In this document: piece by piece, positions 1 through 5,913 of the stretch | Numbering within the stretch: position 1 is the first letter of the stretch | Layout of the letters: each line of letters starts with the position of its first letter | Assembly: GCA_913062655.1 (NCBI GenBank) | Contig: CAJXXO010000158.1 | Location: 1 to 6,272, forward strand | Source of the DNA: an uncultured Bacteroidota bacterium | Lineage (GTDB): Bacteria > Bacteroidota > Bacteroidia > Chitinophagales > S012-47 | Direction: 5' to 3' | DNA length: 6,272 bases | Notes under the pieces: generated by a model | Told to the model about the DNA's origin: nothing | The model's input: only the letters and a program-made list of their open reading frames with translations | The model's database searches: none | Translations under genes and position numbers: made by a program

Positions 1-1
1 C

Positions 2-295
2 AAATCTTTTGCACAGGGCAGGGCAAGTTTATTTTTATCAGCTAGTATCGGTCTTAACCATGTACTCAACAGAAGGTATTTTAATGGTGAAATGGGTGAA
101 TACGTAAGAGTCAGAAATGGCCTATTTGTTAGTCCGATGTTAACAGGTCAGCTCAATATCAGCAAGAACTTTGGTCTGTTTATAGATCTCGGATACCGCT
201 ATGGCGGGAATCGGCAGTTTGTGGAAAGCAACAATCTAGATATGGGCAATATCCCGACTTCTCACTTCTTTCTGAGGGGTAGTGTCTTCTTCTAA
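2..295 (+). CDS. C-terminal end of a probable outer-membrane beta-barrel protein (5' truncated)
   Basis: The reading frame is open from base 2 and stops at TAA 293-295, giving 97 residues of a gene that starts outside the window. I do not recognise the exact family. What can be seen is barrel-like: short stretches of alternating polar and hydrophobic or aromatic residues (ASLFLSASIGLNHVL, LFVSPMLTGQLNIS, FGLFIDLGYRYG, HFFLRGSVFF) separated by short polar turns. The protein ends in a strand terminating in Phe, the usual C-terminal signal of outer-membrane barrels recognised by BamA. A Met at base 92 is internal, because the same frame continues upstream with equally barrel-like sequence. The gene ends 27 bases before the next lipoprotein gene. 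A periplasmic beta-rich protein is the main alternative. The function and substrate cannot be read from this fragment. Confidence 0.6.
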   Translation, partial: KSFAQGRASLFLSASIGLNHVLNRRYFNGEMGEYVRVRNGLFVSPMLTGQLNISKNFGLFIDLGYRYGGNRQFVESNNLDMGNIPTSHFFLRGSVFF

Positions 296-309
296 GCGGA
301 TGAGAGGAT

Positions 310-317
310 TACATTTG
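310..317 (+). promoter_or_regulatory. Candidate Bacteroidota -7 promoter element (TACATTTG)
   Basis: TACATTTG matches the Bacteroidota sigma-ABfA -7 consensus TAnnTTTG at all fixed positions. It ends 5 bases before the ATG at 323. No convincing TTG/TTTG -33 box is seen 19-21 bases upstream, only T-rich sequence (CTTCTTCT), so the call rests on one box. If it is used, the transcript of the lipoprotein gene would have almost no leader. The first gene could also read through. Confidence 0.35.
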
Positions 318-322
318 TATCC

Positions 323-943
323 ATGAAAAGGATGCTATCCCTGGTTGTATTCGCAACTATAGTCATTTCAGCTTGCCAGAATGAATCTATTCCTGATACA
401 CTGTACCCTTTCCAAGGCATGATCCGCCTTGCATCGGATACCCTATACTTTGTGGATTGTGATTTACGGGAGCTGCAGTGGGTGGCCGGTGGTACTGCCC
501 TTGATGAGATGATCGAGCAATACAAGCAATCGGTGGGTGCCGACCAGGATGGGGTGTATATGGTGTTTCAAGGGGCCATAGTAGAACGACCTGCGCCAGG
601 ACAGAATACAGTCGAACGTGTGCTGACTGCATATGTTCTGGATTCCGTTCGAGAGCACTATACCTGCCTGCCGGTTAATGCCTATGCGGCTGCCGGTAAA
701 TACACCACCCGCGGGCGTACCACGCAGCGCACCTTGGTGCTGGGCTTCAATGGCAGGGCACAGTTACTCACCAAAAATGGCAACACTATCCGTGAACCGG
801 GCACCTGGCAAGCCATTGACTCCACTACCCTTCAATTGGTGCTCAACGAAACAGATACCCTTACCGGTGCCCTGGACTGGCAATTGAATATCACGTTAAC
901 GGGTGAGTCACTTCCCGCACCTGTCCTGTTGAGCAGGGAATAA
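323..943 (+). CDS. NlpE-like lipoprotein with the two domains in reversed order
   Basis: This is a 206-residue predicted lipoprotein. It has a basic start (MKR), a hydrophobic stretch and a lipobox ISAC with Cys18 as the lipidated residue. Residues about 28-117 resemble the C-terminal OB-fold domain of E. coli NlpE: both have an opening FxGM or LRGM, then FVDC (FTDC in NlpE), an acidic helix ending in a Tyr, a VxGxxxERP-like strand, and a closing Cys (YTC here, QDC in NlpE). Cys46 and Cys115 therefore match the disulfide pair of that domain. Residues about 123-190 (GKYTTRG, LVLGFNGRAQL, EPGTWQAIDSTTLQL) look like the NlpE N-terminal lipocalin-like domain but lack its CxxC. In E. coli NlpE the order is the other way round. 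NlpE is an envelope sensor that activates Cpx in enterobacteria. No Cpx genes are visible here, so the role is unknown. The comparison is from memory of the family and was not computed. The ATG at 332 is a possible alternative start but would remove the basic residues. Confidence 0.65.
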   Translation: MKRMLSLVVFATIVISACQNESIPDTLYPFQGMIRLASDTLYFVDCDLRELQWVAGGTALDEMIEQYKQSVGADQDGVYMVFQGAIVERPAPGQNTVERVLTAYVLDSVREHYTCLPVNAYAAAGKYTTRGRTTQRTLVLGFNGRAQLLTKNGNTIREPGTWQAIDSTTLQLVLNETDTLTGALDWQLNITLTGESLPAPVLLSRE

Positions 944-945
944 AA

Positions 946-969
946 AAGAGGCATGCGATCATGCCTCTT
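946..969 (-). terminator. Perfect 10-bp hairpin, terminator-shaped for minus-strand transcripts
   Basis: AAGAGGCATG (946-955) and CATGCCTCTT (960-969) pair perfectly around the 4-base loop CGAT. The hairpin begins 3 bases after the stop codon of the NlpE-like gene, so by position it should end that gene's transcript. On the + strand, however, it is followed by CGAAAAG with no T run. Read on the - strand it is followed by six T residues (the A run 942-947), which is the classical intrinsic terminator layout. It may end the + transcript by structure alone, protect its 3' end, or stop antisense transcription entering the gene. No minus-strand gene is visible to its right within the gap. Confidence 0.5.
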
Positions 970-1189
970 CGAAAAGTAATACGGCTGCCTGGTTGATTGA
1001 CCTCGACAGGTCATTTGCTATTACAACGACACATTCGCGCGTACGGTTGTCTGCCTTACCGAACAAAAACCAGCTTTCTGACCAACTGGTCGCCCTACTA
1101 TGCCTATGCTTCTTTTATCTGTCGGAGGTACACCGGCTAACCGCAGGCCTATTCTGCACAGCTTGTAGCGCACATCTTGTTAATCACCA
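970..1189. other. Non-coding gap with minor dyads
   Basis: No credible gene is seen here on either strand. An open frame at 993-1202 has low-complexity, Cys/His/Leu-rich content with no recognisable domain and appears to be chance. Two small dyads are present: TGACCT-CGAC-AGGTCA at 998-1013, which is followed by TTTGCTATT and could be a weak second + strand terminator, and GACCA-AC-TGGTC at 1080-1091. No tRNA-like T-arm or anticodon arrangement was found. It may be a decayed gene, but I cannot align it to anything. Confidence 0.5.
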
Positions 1190-1219
1190 TTGCCAATGCT
1201 AAATATCCCGGTACTTTTG
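1190..1219 (+). promoter_or_regulatory. Bacteroidota-type promoter (TTG, 19-base spacer, TACTTTTG)
   Basis: TTG at 1190-1192 lies 19 bases before TACTTTTG at 1212-1219. The second box matches the TAnnTTTG consensus at every fixed position, and the spacing falls within the known Bacteroidota range. The -7 box ends 4 bases before the ATG at 1224, so transcription would begin at or very near the start codon. It is the best promoter match noticed in the window. Confidence 0.5.
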
Positions 1220-1223
1220 TCCT

Positions 1224-1664
1224 ATGCAGCCAATCGCGGTAACATTCAATCCTGATCTGGTAAAGGTGCGTGACCATCAATTGTGGGATCCGGTACGCAA
1301 GCAATGGGTAGCGCATACCCCAGAGGAGTGGGTGCGTCAACTGTGGTTGCAATATTGGATCGGAGCGGGGATACCGGCCAGCCGGATGCAAGTAGAAAAG
1401 GGCTTGCACGTACACGGCCAGCCCAGGCGTACCGATGTGGTCGTCTTTGATCAAGCCTTTCAGCCATGGCTCCTGCTGGAGTGTAAGGCTCCTACGGTGC
1501 AGTTGAAGCAGTCCGTTTTTGACCAGATCGCCCGGTACAACCTTACCTTGCAGGTGCCTTACCTGGTGGTAAGTAATGGCCATTTCACGTTCGCTGCCCA
1601 CATTGATCATCAGGCAGGCACCTATCATATGCTGCCTGCATTGCCCTCTATCGGGCGGCCATAA
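1224..1664 (+). CDS. Small HsdR N-terminal-family (PD-(D/E)XK fold) protein
   Basis: This 146-residue protein matches the stand-alone form of the type I restriction enzyme HsdR N-terminal domain (HSDR_N_2-like), which is widespread in Bacteroidota. Recognisable parts in order are LWDPVRKQWVAHTPEEWVRQ (20-39), Glu58 in VEKGL, RTDVVVFD with Asp71, LLLECKAP with Glu86 and Lys88, and QIARYN with Gln101 and Tyr105. Glu58, Asp71 and Glu86-x-Lys88 form an intact PD-(D/E)XK-type metal and catalytic set, and the Q-xxx-Y pair is the usual HsdR accessory motif. No helicase domain follows and no hsdM or hsdS is nearby, so this is not a working type I restriction subunit. Its natural role is not established. 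It has no signal peptide and should be cytoplasmic. The start is supported by the full N-terminal family region and by the promoter immediately upstream. The cytochrome lipoprotein gene follows 37 bases later on the same strand. Confidence 0.85.
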   Translation: MQPIAVTFNPDLVKVRDHQLWDPVRKQWVAHTPEEWVRQLWLQYWIGAGIPASRMQVEKGLHVHGQPRRTDVVVFDQAFQPWLLLECKAPTVQLKQSVFDQIARYNLTLQVPYLVVSNGHFTFAAHIDHQAGTYHMLPALPSIGRP

Positions 1665-1701
1665 ATGTTGTATTTCGTAGAAAAACCCCGAAATTTAAGG
1701 C

Positions 1702-2172
1702 ATGAACAAGCGGACAATTTGGATGGTAATGACCAGTGGACTGGTAATGATCCTGCTTTTTTCCCTGGCCGCATGCCAAGGTGAGTCGGAGCAAGGAGAA
1801 CCGGCCACCATTGCGGAGAAGAAAGACATTAATCCTAACGGATCGAGCGAGCTGGCCCTCATGATGCGGGAGATGCATGAAGCTGCGGTAGCGGCCAAAG
1901 CTGAGATTGAAAAGGGACAAACCCCCGGTATTACCGTTGATTTTGCCCATATGACAGAGGCGGAACCAACCAACCCAAAAATGATCGCCTTTGAAGAGTT
2001 TGAACCATTGGCCAAATCCTATATAACCGCGATGCAAGCCTTAGCGACCGCTGAGGATTCAACGCAAGCGGCTCAGGCTTACACAACCGTCATCAATACC
2101 TGCATGAGCTGCCACGAAGTAAGCTGCAAGGGCCCCATACCGCGCATCAAGCGGCTTTACCTGGCTCCGTAA
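1702..2172 (+). CDS. Monoheme c-type cytochrome lipoprotein (cytochrome c'-like)
   Basis: This 156-residue protein has a basic start (MNKR), a hydrophobic segment and a lipobox LAAC, so Cys25 is the likely lipidated residue. The mature protein would sit on the periplasmic face of a membrane. A helical, Met- and Ala-rich region (SELALMMREMHEAAVAAKAEIEKG, 48-72) is followed by a middle segment and a second helical region (97-118). Near the end is the covalent heme site CMSCH (134-138), with His138 as the proximal ligand. The tail CKGPIPRIKRLYL resembles a small c-type lipoprotein family of Bacteroidota, recognised from memory. A heme site at the C-terminal end of a helical bundle is the layout of cytochrome c', where the distal side may be free to bind NO or CO; assigning that fold is inference. 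Cys142, four residues after the heme His, is a third cysteine in this short tail. An electron-transfer role is likely, but no redox partner gene is nearby. Confidence 0.75.
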   Translation: MNKRTIWMVMTSGLVMILLFSLAACQGESEQGEPATIAEKKDINPNGSSELALMMREMHEAAVAAKAEIEKGQTPGITVDFAHMTEAEPTNPKMIAFEEFEPLAKSYITAMQALATAEDSTQAAQAYTTVINTCMSCHEVSCKGPIPRIKRLYLAP

Positions 2173-2182
2173 GCACTCAATT

Positions 2183-2229
2183 TGTGCAAAACGTGTGGAT
2201 ATATTCCACCGCACACCGCCTTTTGCACA
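2183..2229. repeat. Inverted repeat between the cytochrome gene and smc
   Basis: TGTGCAAAA (2183-2191) and TTTTGCACA (2221-2229) are perfect 9-base complements separated by 29 bases. Inside them, GTGTG (2193-2197) and CACAC (2212-2216) pair in register to continue the stem after a small asymmetric bulge. Alternatively, GTGGA (2195-2199) and TCCAC (2205-2209) form a short inner hairpin. The structure starts 11 bases after the cytochrome stop codon. There is no T run after it, so it is not a textbook intrinsic terminator. It could still end or stabilise the cytochrome transcript, or act as a protein-binding dyad. Confidence 0.5.
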
Positions 2230-2260
2230 TATCGACATACCTTTCCCCTTCCTACCGCCT

Positions 2261-2279
2261 CCTAAAGGTGTAATTTAGG
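2261..2279 (+). promoter_or_regulatory. smc: Candidate smc promoter element overlapping a small dyad
   Basis: TAATTTAG (2271-2278) matches the Bacteroidota -7 consensus TAnnTTTG except for one base. It lies 18 bases before the smc ATG. It is also the right half of a perfect 6-base dyad, CCTAAA (2261-2266) and TTTAGG (2274-2279). No clear TTG -33 box is found at normal spacing, so this is a weak candidate. Confidence 0.25.
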
Positions 2280-2296
2280 CTACCCAATTTTCGCGC

Positions 2297-5200
2297 ATGC
2301 GTCTACAAAGCTTAGAAATCAAGGGATTCAAGTCGTTTGCCGACAAAACAGTCGTCAACTTCAACGAGAACATCACCGGTGTTGTCGGCCCGAATGGGTG
2401 CGGCAAATCGAATATCGTAGATGCTATCCGTTGGGTGTTGGGTGAGCAGCGCGCCTCCATGATGCGCTCGGAGAAGATGGAAAACCTCATTTTCAATGGC
2501 ACTAAAAAACGCAAATCCTCTAGCCTGGCTTCGGTCAGCCTCACTTTCGAAAACACCAAAAACATCCTCCCGACCGAATACACTACCGTCACCATTTCCC
2601 GCCACTATTACCGCAATGGCGACAGCGAATACCGCCTCAATGATGTGCCCTGCCGACTGAAGGACATCACCAACTTGTTTATGGATACGGGCATCGGCAG
2701 CGACAGCTATGCCATCATTGAACTGGGCATGGTAGATGACATCCTGAACGACAAGGATAACAGCCGCAGACGGTTGTTTGAACAAGCAGCCGGTATCGAG
2801 AAGTACAAAAAGCGGAAAAAAGAGACCTACTCCAAGCTCAACTCCACCCAAAACGATCTGGACCGGGTGGAAGACCTGTTGTTTGAGATTGAGGGCAATC
2901 TAAAGACACTGGAAAAGCAGGCCAAGCGCACAAAGAAATACTACCAGCTTAAGGAACAGTACAAAACACTGAGTATTGAGTTGGCGATTCTGCTGCTCTC
3001 CGATCAAAAGGAAGCCTACAAGCGTATTGACGGGCAATTGCAAAAGGAGCAGGATAACAAACTACAGATCGAAACCGAAGCCAATACACTGGATGCTAAG
3101 CTGGCGCAGGAGAAGAAAGAAAACGTAACCAAGGAACAAGCGGTAAGCACCGCGCAAAAACAACTTAACCAGCACATTCAAACCATTCAGGAAAAAGAAA
3201 ATGAGCGCAACGTGCTGCAGGAAAATATCCGCAAAAATGATGAGCGGGTAGATCGTCTACAGCAGGAGCTCCAGCAAGCACTCGATGCACAAGGCACCTA
3301 CGAAAGTAAAATCAACACTCTCCAAGAGAAGCTAACCGCACAGTCGGAGACAACCGCAAAAATGCAGGCCACCCTGCAGCAACAGAATGAGCAGGTATTG
3401 GCCAAAGACAAAGAGACACGGGAGGCAAAGGCCCAACTCGATGAACAAGAGAAAGCGCTCAATGCTACGGAGAAGCAATTGTACGAACTGGAAAAAAAGC
3501 AGGCGATCAATCAGGTGCGATTGGACAACCTGAGCCAGGAGGTGGAGAAAGGATCAGAGCAGGAGCAGAAAGGGAAAGAAGCCCTGGACAAGCTCAATAA
3601 AACGCTTCGGGATCTGGAAAAGACGGTGAAACAACGGGAAAAGGAACTCGACAAGATTCAGGCCAAGGAAGAAAACCTCCAGGCAGATATTGACTCGAAT
3701 CAGAAACTCATTGAAAAGATTAAGGCAGAACTGGAACAGGAAAACCGGACCCTCGATGCCAAGCGCAATGAATACAACCTCACCAAAGACCTGCTGGACA
3801 ACCTTGAGGGCTACCCGGAATCAATCAAATTTTTGCGCAAGGAGGTAAAACACACCAAACATGCCCCCCTCCTTTCAGATGTGATTGCAGTGCAAGACGC
3901 TTACCGTGGCGCTGTGGAGAATTACCTGGAGTCCTACCTCAATTATTATGTGGTGAACACCTGGGACGAAGCCCGCGCCTGCATCGACATCCTTAGCGAC
4001 TCTTCCAAGGGCCGCGCCAATTTCTTCATCCTCTCCGAATTCACCGATTACCAGCCACAATCCATCATCCGCACAGATAATGCGGTGTCAGCATTGGATA
4101 TGCTGGAGGTGGAACAGAAATACCATCAGTTGGCCGCCTACCTGCTGGACAATGTCTATTTCGTAGACAACATCGAAGAGGCGGATGTGAATTTGAAGGG
4201 CGAGAAGGAACCGGTATTCATCACCAAAACCGGTAAATACATTCGCAGCCGTTTCAGTGTATCCGGGGGGGCTACCGGTTTATTTGAGGGCAAAAAGCTG
4301 GGGCGCAGGAAAGCGCTTGAAAAACTGAGCCGCGCCATTAAAAAGCACGAAAACAAAGCATTACAAATCACGCAACACCTGCACACCCTACAGAAAAAGC
4401 AGGAACAGTTGAAAAACAATACCATCAAGGCCGACCGGGAAGCCGCCAAAGATGCGCTCAACGAGGCACAAAAAGAGATAGCCTCCATTCATACCAGCAT
4501 AACCCACGCCCAGCAGAGTATCGGCCATGCCTCCGACAAGTTTACCACTACCATGGAACGCATTAAGGAAGTGGAACAGGAAAATGCAGATATGGAGGAA
4601 CAATTGGCTGTGTTGAAAGAGCAACAGGGTACCCTCTCGCAATCCACCCAGAAAAGTCGGGTCCGCTTTCAAACCCTCTCCGATAAGCTGACCGAGCTAC
4701 GGGATGGGTACAACCGCGATAACATTGCCTTTCACCAGCAGGATAACCTGCGCAAGCAACTGGAGCAAGAGCTGCAATTCAACCAACAGCAATTGACTAC
4801 CGCACAGCGAACCATTGCCAACAACGAAAAAGAAGCCACGCAGCTAGCTCAACGACTTAAGGACAATCAAGGTAAAGTGGCACAGCTACAGGCCAACCTA
4901 AAGGCGATGTACGGTCAGAAGGAGGAGCTGGAAAAAGCCCTCCAGGAAGCCGAGCAGACCTATTACGACTCCCGGGGCACCATTGATGCTTTGGAAAATG
5001 ATCTGCGGGAGGTCAACCAACGGAAAACGCAGGCAGAACAACTGATTCAGAGCCTGAAAGAAAAGTTAGGGGACCTCAAGCTCGACCTGGCTTCGATGAA
5101 GGAACGCATGAGCGTGGAGTTCAACGTGGATATCAATGACCTCATCAACCAGGAACCGAGTGGCGACACCCCACTGGAGGAGCTTTCAGAGAAAGTGGAA

Positions 5201-5830
5201 AAGGTGAAAACCCGCATTGACCGGTTTGGGGAGATCAACCCCATGGCGGTGGAGGCCTTTGATGAAATGAAGGAGCGGTACGACTTTATCCAAACACAGC
5301 GGCAAGACCTGATCGAAGCAAAGGATAACCTGCTCCAAACCATCGAAGAGATCGACACCACCGCTAAGGCCCAGTTTCTGGAAAACTTTGATGCCGTACG
5401 CGACCATTTTCAGCAGGTGTTCCGCAGCCTCTTTACCGAGCAGGATGATTGTGACCTCGTTCTCACTGACCCTTCCGATCCGTTGGAATCGAAGATCGAG
5501 ATCATCGCCAAACCGAAGGGCAAGCGTCCGCTGACCATCAACCAGTTGTCAGGTGGCGAGAAAACCTTGACCGCCACTGCGCTGCTATTTTCACTGTATC
5601 TGATCAAACCAGCGCCTTTCTGTGTATTTGACGAAGTGGATGCCCCGCTGGATGATGCCAACATCGACAAGTTTACCAATATCATAAAGGACTTCTCCAG
5701 CAACTCACAGTTTATCATCGTTACGCACAACAAGCAGACGATGAGCACCGTGGACGTCATCTACGGGGTGACGATGGTAGAAGAAGGCGTGAGCCGGGTA
5801 GTGCCGGTGGACTTCCGCAATTTGAACTAG
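2297..5830 (+). CDS. smc: Chromosome segregation ATPase SMC, complete
   Basis: This is the core subunit of bacterial condensin (SMC-ScpAB), which loads on DNA and extrudes loops to organise and segregate the chromosome. At 1177 residues it has full length. The N-terminal head (about 1-165) opens with MRLQSLEIKGFKSFAD and carries Walker A GPNGCGKS (31-38) and the R-loop arginine Arg57 in MMRSEKM. A long Glu/Gln/Lys-rich coiled coil follows (about 165-500). The hinge starts near LEGYP (503-507) and runs to about SGGA (656-659). The returning coil spans about 665-975. The C-terminal head (about 978-1177) begins with GEINPMAVEAF and carries the ABC signature LSGGEK (1084-1089), Walker B FCVFDE with Asp1112 and catalytic Glu1113, the D-loop around Asp1119 and the switch His1144. 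The usual Q-loop Gln position (IIxQG in most bacteria) is Leu143 here (IIELG). ScpA and ScpB are not in the window. The two arms are of similar length, as expected for antiparallel folding. Confidence 0.98.
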   Translation: MRLQSLEIKGFKSFADKTVVNFNENITGVVGPNGCGKSNIVDAIRWVLGEQRASMMRSEKMENLIFNGTKKRKSSSLASVSLTFENTKNILPTEYTTVTISRHYYRNGDSEYRLNDVPCRLKDITNLFMDTGIGSDSYAIIELGMVDDILNDKDNSRRRLFEQAAGIEKYKKRKKETYSKLNSTQNDLDRVEDLLFEIEGNLKTLEKQAKRTKKYYQLKEQYKTLSIELAILLLSDQKEAYKRIDGQLQKEQDNKLQIETEANTLDAKLAQEKKENVTKEQAVSTAQKQLNQHIQTIQEKENERNVLQENIRKNDERVDRLQQELQQALDAQGTYESKINTLQEKLTAQSETTAKMQATLQQQNEQVLAKDKETREAKAQLDEQEKALNATEKQLYELEKKQAINQVRLDNLSQEVEKGSEQEQKGKEALDKLNKTLRDLEKTVKQREKELDKIQAKEENLQADIDSNQKLIEKIKAELEQENRTLDAKRNEYNLTKDLLDNLEGYPESIKFLRKEVKHTKHAPLLSDVIAVQDAYRGAVENYLESYLNYYVVNTWDEARACIDILSDSSKGRANFFILSEFTDYQPQSIIRTDNAVSALDMLEVEQKYHQLAAYLLDNVYFVDNIEEADVNLKGEKEPVFITKTGKYIRSRFSVSGGATGLFEGKKLGRRKALEKLSRAIKKHENKALQITQHLHTLQKKQEQLKNNTIKADREAAKDALNEAQKEIASIHTSITHAQQSIGHASDKFTTTMERIKEVEQENADMEEQLAVLKEQQGTLSQSTQKSRVRFQTLSDKLTELRDGYNRDNIAFHQQDNLRKQLEQELQFNQQQLTTAQRTIANNEKEATQLAQRLKDNQGKVAQLQANLKAMYGQKEELEKALQEAEQTYYDSRGTIDALENDLREVNQRKTQAEQLIQSLKEKLGDLKLDLASMKERMSVEFNVDINDLINQEPSGDTPLEELSEKVEKVKTRIDRFGEINPMAVEAFDEMKERYDFIQTQRQDLIEAKDNLLQTIEEIDTTAKAQFLENFDAVRDHFQQVFRSLFTEQDDCDLVLTDPSDPLESKIEIIAKPKGKRPLTINQLSGGEKTLTATALLFSLYLIKPAPFCVFDEVDAPLDDANIDKFTNIIKDFSSNSQFIIVTHNKQTMSTVDVIYGVTMVEEGVSRVVPVDFRNLN

Positions 5831-5836
5831 GTCCTG

Positions 5837-5860
5837 TTATCCCCTATTTCTTATGGATAA
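5837..5860. repeat. Weak inverted repeat after smc
   Basis: TTATCC (5837-5842) and GGATAA (5855-5860) are perfect 6-base complements with a 12-base loop, 6 bases after the smc stop codon. It is followed only by TTTG, so support for an intrinsic terminator is poor. It is the only candidate 3'-end structure for smc apart from the larger dyad further on. Confidence 0.2.
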
Positions 5861-5875
5861 TTTGACATAGCAATC

Positions 5876-5909
5876 CGCTAATTTGCCAAAGCAACTTCCT
5901 AAATTAGCG
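5876..5909 (+). promoter_or_regulatory. 9-bp inverted repeat ending 4 bases before the receptor start codon
   Basis: CGCTAATTT (5876-5884) and AAATTAGCG (5901-5909) are perfect complements with a 16-base spacer. In RNA a G-U pair would extend the stem by one. The right arm ends 4 bases before the ATG at 5914. TAAATTAG (5900-5907) overlaps this arm and differs by one base from the TAnnTTTG -7 consensus. The element could be an operator covering the promoter. If transcription starts upstream, it could instead be an mRNA stem that hides the ribosome entry region. The sequence cannot decide between these. Confidence 0.45.
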
Positions 5910-5913
5910 CCCC

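Noticed and set aside
993..1202. Possible 69-residue gene in the gap before the HsdR-N-like gene
   Set aside because: The translation has no signal, domain or plausible composition, and it overlaps the good promoter at 1190-1219.
944..1223. Possible tRNA or small RNA gene in the largest gap
   Set aside because: No T-arm-like GGTTCRAATCC sequence, no acceptor stem and no CCA were found. The dyads present are too short to support an RNA gene call.
1149..1628. Long minus-strand open frame (159 codons) opposite the HsdR-N-like gene
   Set aside because: The + strand protein has clear family motifs throughout. The minus-strand translation has no recognisable domain and is best explained as the shadow of the real gene.
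1719..1732. 14-base identity TTGGATGGTAATGA shared with 5922-5935
   Set aside because: Both copies encode Trp-Met-Val-Met inside signal peptides in the same frame. Similar hydrophobic composition explains it, and there is no flanking repeat.
2312..2851. Minus-strand frame of 179 codons inside smc
   Set aside because: It lies entirely opposite the conserved SMC N-terminal head and coil, so it is a shadow.
4265..4271. Run of seven G in the smc hinge region as a possible slippage or frameshift site
   Set aside because: The frame continues correctly into conserved SMC sequence on both sides, and the run encodes the expected Gly-Gly. There is no sign of programmed shifting.
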